Made by a program: the position numbers and the translations under genes. Below are positions 1 to 5,168 of a DNA stretch of 8,895 nucleotides, one piece after another. This DNA is from Oscillospiraceae bacterium (lineage in GTDB: Bacteria > Bacillota > Clostridia > Oscillospirales > Ruminococcaceae): NCBI GenBank assembly GCA_019413245.1, contig DXNX01000098.1, positions 1 to 8,895 on the forward strand. The letters are read 5' to 3'. The first letter of the stretch is position 1. Every line of letters begins with the position of its first letter. The notes under the pieces are model-generated. The model was not told the DNA's origin and searched no databases. It saw only the letters and a list, made by a program, of their open reading frames with translations.

Positions 1-76
1 ATGCTGTGCCCTGCCCTGCCGCACCGCCGCCAGCACCCCGCCGTCGGCGTCGGTGCGGCAGGGCAGGGCACAGCAT
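1..76. repeat. Perfect 26-bp inverted repeat at the window edge
   Basis: Bases 1-26 are the exact reverse complement of bases 51-76, with a 24-base spacer (27-50). Base 1 pairs with base 76, so the repeat stops exactly at the window edge. It lies inside the nnrD coding region. A perfect palindrome of this length in a coding sequence, ending at the sequence end, is typical of a fold-back read or contig-end artefact. A real hairpin is the alternative. Confidence 0.95.
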
Positions 77-297
77 TCGGGGGTGCGGGTCAGCACCAAT
101 TGAATGACCGGCTCCACGCTGGCCAGATACACCAGCCCGGCCCCGGTGCGCAGGGCGCTCTCACAGCACAGGGCCGCCGCCCCGCGGTAGGCCATGCTGC
201 CCGCCACCGCCACCACCCGGCCGTAGCTGCCCTTGTTGCTGTCCGCCTCCCGGCGGGGCAGCCGGCGCAGCACGTCCTCGCGGTTGATCTCATGCAT
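1..297 (-). CDS. nnrD: ADP-dependent NAD(P)H-hydrate dehydratase, N-terminal fragment
   Basis: Read on the minus strand from an ATG at 297, 99 codons stay open to the window edge, so the C-terminal two thirds lie outside. The family (YjeF C-terminal / YxkO, ribokinase-like fold, about 280 aa) dehydrates damaged NAD(P)H hydrates back to NAD(P)H with ADP or ATP. Visible family signatures are NKGSYGRVVAVAGS at residues 21-34, matching the conserved HKG-x-GR-x-LxxGGS strand-loop, then GAAALCCESALRTGAGLVYLA at about 39-59, matching the GAA-x-LA-xx-ALR-x-GAGLV helix and strand, and a TPE motif at 72-74. The later GPGLG and GxGD motifs are not in the window. The start at 297 is chosen over the in-window ATG at 293 because only this frame gives family sequence, and a GGGGG Shine-Dalgarno lies about 7 nt upstream. 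Codons for residues 91-99 (bases 1-26) belong to a perfect inverted repeat and may be an assembly artefact. Confidence 0.88.
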   Translation of the reverse strand, partial: MHEINREDVLRRLPRREADSNKGSYGRVVAVAGSMAYRGAAALCCESALRTGAGLVYLASVEPVIQLVLTRTPECCALPCRTDADGGVLAAVRQGRAQH

Positions 298-337
298 ACA
301 AAAGCCCCCTTTGTCCGGTGTTTGTGTTATTTTCCCC

Positions 338-367
338 ATTATACCCCCAAAGAAGCGAAAGGAGCAA
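338..367 (-). promoter_or_regulatory. Promoter for nnrD on the minus strand
   Basis: On the minus strand a perfect -10 hexamer TATAAT (plus-strand bases 343-338) is preceded by TTGCTC (367-362) with an 18-nt spacer. Initiation would fall near base 331, giving a leader of about 35 nt before the nnrD start at 297. The -35 box overlaps the ribosome binding site of the divergent sirtuin gene (AAAGGAG, 358-364). The -10 is strong and the -35 is fair. Confidence 0.6.
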
Positions 368-371
368 GACA

Positions 372-1109
372 ATGGTACCCGAACTGGAACGTCTGATCGA
401 AAAAAGCAGCAATCTGGTATTTTTCGGCGGTGCCGGTGTTTCCACCGAGAGCGGCATCCCGGATTTCCGCAGCGTGGACGGTCTGTATCACCAGACCTTC
501 CGCTACCCGCCGGAATACATGCTGTCCCACACCTTCTTTGTACAGCACACCGCCGAATTCTTTGACTTCTACCGCAAAAAGCTCATCGTCCACGGGGCCA
601 AACCCAACGCGGCCCATCTGCGGCTGGCGGCTTTGGAAAAAGAAGGCAAGTGCAAGGCGGTGGTCACCCAGAACATCGACGGCCTGCACCAGGCCGCGGG
701 CAGCAAGACGGTGTACGAGCTCCACGGCTCCACTTTGCGCAACTTCTGCACCCGGTGCGGCAAGTTCTACGGGGTGGATTTCATCGAGGAAGCGGGCAAG
801 CACGGGGACGGCGTGCCCCATTGCACCGAGTGCGGGGGTCTGGTCAAGCCGGACGTGGTCCTGTACGAGGAAGGTCTGGACGAAGCCACGGTGAATGGTG
901 CCGTGCGGGCCATCTCCCAGGCGGATCTGCTCATTGTGGGCGGCACCAGCCTGGCGGTGTACCCGGCGGCAGGGCTGCTGCAGTATTTCCGGGGAAACGA
1001 GCTGGTGGTCATCAACAAACAGCCCACCCCGGCGGATCAGAAAGCCAGCCTGGTGCTGCATATGCCCATCGGGCAGGCACTGGGGAACGGACCGGTAAAA
1101 CAGGAATGA
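372..1109 (+). CDS. cobB: NAD-dependent protein deacylase (sirtuin, Sir2 family)
   Basis: A complete 245-aa cytosolic sirtuin, which removes acetyl or other acyl groups from protein lysines while turning NAD+ into nicotinamide and O-acyl-ADP-ribose. All hallmark motifs are present: GAGVSTESGIPDFR (residues 20-33, NAD binding), TQNIDGLH (99-106), the catalytic His118 in ELHGS, a zinc site with Cys126, Cys129, Cys151 and Cys154, and GGTSLAVYPAAGLL (190-203). The length is normal for bacterial sirtuins. The Tyr-x-x-Arg pair that marks class III desuccinylases seems to be Asp-x-x-Arg here (FDFYR, near residue 65), so a deacetylase-type specificity is more likely; this rests on alignment by eye. 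The ATG at 372 is preferred to the upstream in-frame GTG at 318 because AAAGGAG lies 7 nt before it and family homology begins there. The gene is divergent from nnrD. The symbol follows common bacterial usage. Confidence 0.95.
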   Translation: MVPELERLIEKSSNLVFFGGAGVSTESGIPDFRSVDGLYHQTFRYPPEYMLSHTFFVQHTAEFFDFYRKKLIVHGAKPNAAHLRLAALEKEGKCKAVVTQNIDGLHQAAGSKTVYELHGSTLRNFCTRCGKFYGVDFIEEAGKHGDGVPHCTECGGLVKPDVVLYEEGLDEATVNGAVRAISQADLLIVGGTSLAVYPAAGLLQYFRGNELVVINKQPTPADQKASLVLHMPIGQALGNGPVKQE

Positions 1110-1195
1110 CCGCCGGTTCCTTGAATTTGCACAACCGACCGTGAAAAAGATGGTGGGTATGTACAATTTTTTGGGATAATTTTACAAAAAGACTA

Positions 1196-1224
1196 TTGGC
1201 TTTTGGGTCTGGTTCTGTTATGAT
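1196..1224 (+). promoter_or_regulatory. Sigma-A-type promoter of the HAD hydrolase gene
   Basis: TTGGCT (1196-1201), a 17-nt spacer and TATGAT (1219-1224) sit about 60 nt upstream of the ATG at 1285. This is the only good promoter-like sequence in the 175-bp gap after the sirtuin gene. The gap shows no clear terminator: a CGGTT/AACCG pair at 1114-1137 has no T-tract. AT-rich DNA at 1160-1195, including TACAAT at 1162 and TACAAA at 1183, lies just upstream and could aid polymerase binding. Confidence 0.6.
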
Positions 1225-1284
1225 AGGAGTGCAAGCCGCATTTGACAAGACATAGCGTGTGGAACAGCAGGGGGGCTGGAAGGT

Positions 1285-2127
1285 ATGGCAAGTGCGTTGA
1301 CGGATTTTGTGAAAAAGCGTGAATTTCTGGTTTGCATGGACTCAGACGGCTGCGTGATGGATACCGTGCGCATCAAGCACTGTACCGTTTTCTGCCCGGA
1401 ACTGATCCGTGTGTTCTCGCTGGATGAATATGCCGACATGATCACCGCAGCCTGGAAGGAGATCAACATTACCGGCATCACCCGGGGCATTCCCCGGTTC
1501 GAGAGCGTGGTGCAGATTTTCGACCGGCTGAAAAACCGGGGCATCGAGGTTCCCGGCTCGGAGGACATCGCCGCCTGGGTGCGCACCTCGTCGGAGCTGA
1601 GCACCGCCAGCCTGCAGCAGGAACTGCTGCGCACCGGCAGCCTGGCTCTGCGCAAGCTGCAGGAATGGAACAATGCCTGCAACCGCCGTATTCAGGCCCT
1701 GGAACCCACCTTTGAACCTTTCCCGGGTGTGGAGACCAGCCTGCGCCAGCTGCACGCCGTGGCCGATCTGGCCGTGGTGTCGGCAGCCAACGAGTCGGCC
1801 ATCGAAAGTGAGTGGACCCGGTACGGCCTTTCCCGCCATGCGGACGTCATCTTCGGCCAGGAAGTGGGCAGCAAGGCCAACTCCATCGCCGTGATGCTGG
1901 CCTGCGGGTACGAGAGCCGCAAGGTCATGATGGTGGGCGATGCCATGGGCGATGCCCAGGCTGCCGCAGCCAACGGGGTGGCGTTTGTGCCCATCCTGCC
2001 CGGCCGGGAAGCCGAAAGCTGGCGCCGCCTGCAGGAGGAAGCCCTGCCCAAGCTGCTGCACGGCACCTTCAATCCCACCTACCAGAATGAACTGCTGGCA
2101 GCGCTGCGCAGCGCTCTGCACGGCTGA
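1285..2127 (+). CDS. HAD-superfamily hydrolase (probable phosphatase)
   Basis: A 280-aa cytosolic protein with all four HAD motifs in order. Motif I is MDSDGCVMDT, with nucleophile Asp19 and acid/base Asp21. Motif II is Ser166 in VVSAANES. Motif III is Lys197 in VGSKAN. Motif IV is VGDAMGDAQAA, with Asp219 and Asp223 for Mg2+. About 145 residues lie between motifs I and II, consistent with a helical C1 cap as in phosphoglycolate phosphatase and beta-phosphoglucomutase relatives, but the cap is larger than usual and the substrate cannot be read from it. The C-terminal 45 residues extend beyond the core. The loop DGC-V in place of the common DGT-L is unusual. The ATG at 1285 has AGGGGG 9 nt upstream (1269-1275). 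The gene has its own promoter and terminator and so is probably monocistronic. Confidence 0.85.
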   Translation: MASALTDFVKKREFLVCMDSDGCVMDTVRIKHCTVFCPELIRVFSLDEYADMITAAWKEINITGITRGIPRFESVVQIFDRLKNRGIEVPGSEDIAAWVRTSSELSTASLQQELLRTGSLALRKLQEWNNACNRRIQALEPTFEPFPGVETSLRQLHAVADLAVVSAANESAIESEWTRYGLSRHADVIFGQEVGSKANSIAVMLACGYESRKVMMVGDAMGDAQAAAANGVAFVPILPGREAESWRRLQEEALPKLLHGTFNPTYQNELLAALRSALHG

Positions 2128-2139
2128 TTTCGCCGCTTC

Positions 2140-2177
2140 AAGCAAGGTCCCCCGCGCAGGGGACCTTGCTTTTTTTT
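2140..2177 (+). terminator. Strong intrinsic terminator after the HAD gene
   Basis: A perfect 13-bp stem (2140-2152 with 2159-2171) with a 6-nt loop CGCGCA is followed by Ts through 2177, eight in all from 2170. It begins 12 nt after the stop of the hydrolase gene and separates that gene from the two-component operon. Confidence 0.95.
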
Positions 2178-2190
2178 CAGCATTTTTGGA

Positions 2191-2220
2191 TACAATTCGG
2201 GTACAATCGCTCCATATGAT
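2191..2220 (+). promoter_or_regulatory. Probable operon promoter with tandem OmpR-type box
   Basis: TACAAT (2191-2196), five bases and TACAAT (2202-2207) form a direct repeat with an 11-bp period. This is the layout of PhoP and WalR boxes (hexamer-N5-hexamer). TATGAT (2215-2220), a plausible -10 element, follows with no recognisable -35. This fits a promoter that needs an activator bound at the repeat. Either TACAAT could also act as a -10. The response-regulator start is 23 nt downstream of TATGAT, so the leader would be short. Confidence 0.45.
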
Positions 2221-2242
2221 AGCGAGTAAGGGGGCTTTTTGG

Positions 2243-2896
2243 ATGAATCGAATCCTGATTGTGGAAGATGAACAGACCATTTCCCGGCTGATCGAGGTCA
2301 GCCTGACCCGGGCCGGGTACGAGTGTACCGTGGCCAACGACGGCGTGAGCGCCGCCGACCTGATCCAGGACAATGACTTTGACCTGGCACTTCTGGACAT
2401 CATGCTGCCCGGCCTGGACGGGTACGACCTGCTGGAATACCTGCGGCCCATGGGCACGCCGGTCATTTTCATCACCGCCAAATCCAGCGTGAAGGATCGG
2501 GTCAAGGGCCTGAGCCTGGGGGCAGACGACTATCTCATCAAACCCTTTGAGGTGGAGGAGCTCATCGCCCGGGTGGAGGCGGTGCTGCGGCGCACCGGCC
2601 GGGGCGGGCAGACCCTGACGGCCTTTGATGTGACCCTGGACCTGACCGAGCGTAGGGTGACCCGCGGCGGCGAGCCGGTGGACCTGACGCCCCGGGAGTT
2701 CGCCCTGCTGGAACAGCTCATGCGCAACCGGGGCGCGGCGCTGTACCGGGATGTGCTGTATGAGCGGGTGTGGGGCGGCGAGATGGCCGACACCCGCACC
2801 CTGGACCTGCACATCCAGCGTCTGCGCAAAAAACTGAACTGGCACGATAAGATCGAAACGGTCTATCGTGTGGGATACCGCCTGAAAAAAGAGTAA
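2243..2896 (+). CDS. OmpR/PhoB-family response regulator
   Basis: A 217-aa two-domain transcription factor that would be phosphorylated by the kinase encoded next to it. The receiver domain (about 3-115) has the acidic pair Asp9/Glu10, phospho-acceptor Asp52 in LLDIMLPGLDG, switch Thr78 and Lys100 in the YLIKPF motif. The winged-helix effector domain (about 125-215) has VDLTPREFALL at 146-156, the recognition region DTRTLDLHIQRLRKKL at 183-198 and the C-terminal YRVGYRL hairpin. The ATG at 2243 is used rather than upstream in-frame starts because AAGGGGG (2228-2234) lies 8 nt before it and the receiver fold begins at once; the upstream extension only overlaps the hydrolase gene and its terminator. 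It is the first gene of an operon with the sensor kinase, 38 nt away. The family is certain. The regulon is unknown, and resemblance to WalR or PhoP is only at family level. Confidence 0.96.
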   Translation: MNRILIVEDEQTISRLIEVSLTRAGYECTVANDGVSAADLIQDNDFDLALLDIMLPGLDGYDLLEYLRPMGTPVIFITAKSSVKDRVKGLSLGADDYLIKPFEVEELIARVEAVLRRTGRGGQTLTAFDVTLDLTERRVTRGGEPVDLTPREFALLEQLMRNRGAALYRDVLYERVWGGEMADTRTLDLHIQRLRKKLNWHDKIETVYRVGYRLKKE

Positions 2897-2898
2897 CG

Positions 2899-2919
2899 GG
2901 TGCGCTGCGGGCGCGCACC
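2899..2919 (+). other. Intercistronic GC-rich hairpin between regulator and kinase genes
   Basis: GGTGCGC (2899-2905) and GCGCACC (2913-2919) form a 7-bp stem with a 7-nt loop, 3 nt after the regulator stop and 2 nt before the kinase Shine-Dalgarno (GAAGGGGA, 2921-2928). There is no T-tract, so it is not a terminator. It could affect mRNA stability or the regulator-to-kinase ratio; that role is inferred. Confidence 0.5.
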
Positions 2920-2934
2920 GGAAGGGGACCGCGT

Positions 2935-4362
2935 ATGCGATTTTCTGAAAAACTGGTCTGTACCATTCTGCTGGTGGTGGTGACCTTTTTCGCCTTGGGC
3001 GGCAGCGCGCTGCTGTACGGCGATTTCCGGGACCGGCTTTCCTCCCTGGAAGAGCAGGAACAGAACCGGCACGGAATGCTCTGCTATACCCTGGAAAACC
3101 AGATGCTGGCTCTGCACCGGCAGGGCGAAGCCGTGACCGAATCCGGGCTGAAGGAGTTCTGCGCCAACCTGCTGGAACCCTCCGAAAACGGTCCTGCCCA
3201 GCTGGCGGCCTTGTACCACACCGGGCACGAAGCCGGGGAAAGCGCGGTGTATTCCTCCCTGCCCGCCGCCTGGGGGCCCAATGTTCTGCCTGACAGCGGG
3301 CAGGAGGCCGTTCTGCGCAACGGTGACAGCCTGTGGCGGGTCTACTGCACCGACCTGATGGATGACTGGACCCTGTATTCCGCTTATGATCTGTCGGAAG
3401 CCTTCTCGGCCCGGTCCCGCAGCCTGCAGCGGTTCCTGCTGCTGGAAGCCGCGGTGGTCATCGGCGCCGCGGCGGCGGCCGCCATCTTCAGCCGCCAGCT
3501 CATCCGCCCGCTGGCGGTGCTCAACCAGGCCAGCCGGCGCATTGCGGCGGGGGACTATGCCCTGCGCACCAATGTGCGTACCGACGATGAGATCGGCCAG
3601 CTCAGCGAGAGCTTTGACAGTATGGCCGCCGCCGTGCAGGACAAGGTGGCGGCGCTGGAACTTTCGGTGCGGCAGCGGGAGGACTTCATGGGGGCGTTCA
3701 CCCATGAACTCAAGACCCCTATGACCGGCATCCTGGGGTATGCGGACCTGCTGCGCAGCATGCAGCCCGACCCCGCAGAACAGCGGGAGGCAGCCGGGGC
3801 CATCTACCATGAAGCCCACCGCCTGGAAAGCCTGGGCGGTAAGCTGCTGCAGCTGCTCCACCTGGACGAGGAAGAACTGACCCTGGAGCCGCTTCCACTG
3901 GACAAGGCGGTGGCCCAGGCGGTCCATGCCGCCCACCCTGCGCTGGAACAGAACGGCGGCGCCACCGTGACCGCCGACCCCACCGGGCTGTGGGTGCAGG
4001 GGGACGCCGACCTGCTGTGCGACCTGGTTCTGAACCTCATCACCAACGCCGCCAAGGCCGGACCGGGCAAGGATATCCGGGTCACTGCCGAACAGGCGGG
4101 ACGGAAAGTCCTGCTCCGGGTGCGGGACCAGGGCTGCGGCATCCCCGCCGATCAGCTGGCCCGTGTCACCGAGCCCTTTTACATGGTGGATAAATCCCGC
4201 GCCCGCAAACAGGGCGGCAGCGGGCTGGGGCTGGCCCTGTGCAGCCGCATCGCCCAGGCCCACGGAGGCACGCTGACCATCGACAGCCAGCCGGGACAGG
4301 GAACTTCTGTCACGGTGGACCTGCAGGCGGCCGAAAAACCGGACCGGGGAGGTGCCCAATGA
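2935..4362 (+). CDS. Membrane-bound sensor histidine kinase (HAMP-HisKA-HATPase)
   Basis: A 475-aa two-pass inner-membrane kinase, the evident partner of the preceding regulator. TM1 spans about residues 8-28 and TM2 about 167-185, enclosing an extracytoplasmic sensor of about 135 residues with no recognised fold and with Cys76 and Cys138 (Cys50 is also outside). A HAMP linker follows (about 185-238, RPL at 191-193, DEIGQLSESFDSM). The HisKA H-box is FTHELKTPMTGILGY with phospho-accepting His257. The HATPase domain has the N-box DLVLNLITNAAKA (Asn371), G1 box RDQGCGIP (397-404), F-box EPFYMVDKSR and G2 box GGSGLGLAL (427-435). All catalytic motifs are intact, and Glu258 next to the His fits possible phosphatase activity. 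The start has GAAGGGGA 6 nt upstream. Its TGA overlaps the next ATG as ATGA, implying translational coupling. The signal sensed is unknown. Confidence 0.95.
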   Translation: MRFSEKLVCTILLVVVTFFALGGSALLYGDFRDRLSSLEEQEQNRHGMLCYTLENQMLALHRQGEAVTESGLKEFCANLLEPSENGPAQLAALYHTGHEAGESAVYSSLPAAWGPNVLPDSGQEAVLRNGDSLWRVYCTDLMDDWTLYSAYDLSEAFSARSRSLQRFLLLEAAVVIGAAAAAAIFSRQLIRPLAVLNQASRRIAAGDYALRTNVRTDDEIGQLSESFDSMAAAVQDKVAALELSVRQREDFMGAFTHELKTPMTGILGYADLLRSMQPDPAEQREAAGAIYHEAHRLESLGGKLLQLLHLDEEELTLEPLPLDKAVAQAVHAAHPALEQNGGATVTADPTGLWVQGDADLLCDLVLNLITNAAKAGPGKDIRVTAEQAGRKVLLRVRDQGCGIPADQLARVTEPFYMVDKSRARKQGGSGLGLALCSRIAQAHGGTLTIDSQPGQGTSVTVDLQAAEKPDRGGAQ

Positions 4363-5168
4363 AGAAAAAGCTCAAACGGGGCTGGATGCTGGCCCTGTGC
4401 GCGGCGGCCATCATACCGTTGGCGGCCATTCCGCTGGGCTGGTTCGCCCTGACCGACGCCGCTCTGGTGGGCCAGACCCACCCCCAGAAGGCCCCGTACA
4501 CCTCCGTCGTGCCCACCGGGGATGACTACTACCTGCTGCGCCAGCTGAACACCCGGGTGGAGCTGGCCGCCCGGGGGGCCACCCGTTCCCTGTATGAGGA
4601 AGGGGACGAGATGGCGGGCATGTACCTGTCCGGCTCCACTTATATAGACGGTATGACCCCGGCCGATGCCAGCATGCAGCAGTATCTGCAGGATGTTCTG
4701 GACAGCCTTTCCTATGGCGGGGTGCTGCCCAGCGAGTGGCTTGCCATCATCCGCCGCGAAATCGACTACTGGGGGGCCCAGGTCTATTACAGCACCGACA
4801 CCCTTGGCTTTGTTCGGCTGGTTGCCTTCGGGGGCGAGGCACAGGAAATCTGTATCCTTAACCTGGAAGTGGAAAGCCTCACCGGCAAGGTGGTGTCCCT
4901 GTGGGCCGACACCGAAGAAACCGCCTCCATAGACGTGGGCAATGTGCTGCTGGCCTGGGTGGAACTCAACGAGCTGGACGGTTTGGGGGACTGGACTGTG
5001 CCGGTGGGCACCGACTATGAACAGAGCGGTCTGTACAGTGAAAATGGTCAGGCCCTCATGACCTGTGCCACCGGGACGGATAATTCCATCTGGACCCAGG
5101 CGGGCCAGTCCGAACGCTACTATTTCAGCCTGCAGCTGGGACCCCGTGACCTGGAGGTGAGTCAATGA
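4359..5168 (+). CDS. Membrane-anchored extracytoplasmic protein, unknown family
   Basis: A 269-aa protein I do not recognise. A basic N-terminus (MKKKLKR) is followed by one hydrophobic segment at about residues 9-31 with no lipobox Cys and no clear AxA cleavage site, so it is probably an N-terminally anchored protein facing outward; cleavage as a signal peptide is possible. The outer part is acidic and rich in aromatic residues. Residues 165-183 contain LNLEVESLTGKVVSLW, a strand-turn-strand that recalls PepSY-type segments (V-x-TGKV), but this is weak. The ATG at 4359 overlaps the kinase stop as ATGA, and its own stop overlaps the lipoprotein start the same way. Upstream in-frame starts lie inside the kinase gene and are rejected. 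Its place in the operon suggests it assists or modulates the kinase, by analogy with YycH/YycI and WalK; this is inference. Confidence 0.8.
   Translation: MKKKLKRGWMLALCAAAIIPLAAIPLGWFALTDAALVGQTHPQKAPYTSVVPTGDDYYLLRQLNTRVELAARGATRSLYEEGDEMAGMYLSGSTYIDGMTPADASMQQYLQDVLDSLSYGGVLPSEWLAIIRREIDYWGAQVYYSTDTLGFVRLVAFGGEAQEICILNLEVESLTGKVVSLWADTEETASIDVGNVLLAWVELNELDGLGDWTVPVGTDYEQSGLYSENGQALMTCATGTDNSIWTQAGQSERYYFSLQLGPRDLEVSQ

Noticed and set aside
318..371. Upstream GTG start for the sirtuin
   Set aside because: No Shine-Dalgarno precedes it, the added residues are unlike sirtuins, and a good AAAGGAG sits before the ATG at 372.
1..396. Plus-strand open frame of 131 codons at the window start
   Set aside because: It is antisense to nnrD family sequence on the minus strand, has no homology-like pattern, and its start codon is the edge of the inverted repeat.
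1110..1140. Terminator after the sirtuin gene
   Set aside because: The CGGTT/AACCG pairing is only 5 bp with a long loop and no T-tract.
339..1166. 275-codon minus-strand frame over the sirtuin
   Set aside because: A GC-rich mirror of the plus-strand gene; the plus strand carries every sirtuin motif.
1940..2242. N-terminal extension of the response regulator
   Set aside because: It runs through the HAD gene and the terminator at 2140-2177; the receiver domain starts at 2243, behind a good ribosome binding site.
1342..2505. 387-codon minus-strand frame over the HAD gene and regulator gene
   Set aside because: It crosses two genes and an intrinsic terminator, has no domain signature, and mirrors real coding frames.
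2863..4359. 498-codon minus-strand frame opposite the kinase gene
   Set aside because: Long but low-information sequence rich in Gly, Gln, His and Arg, as expected for antisense of GC-rich genes; no motifs.
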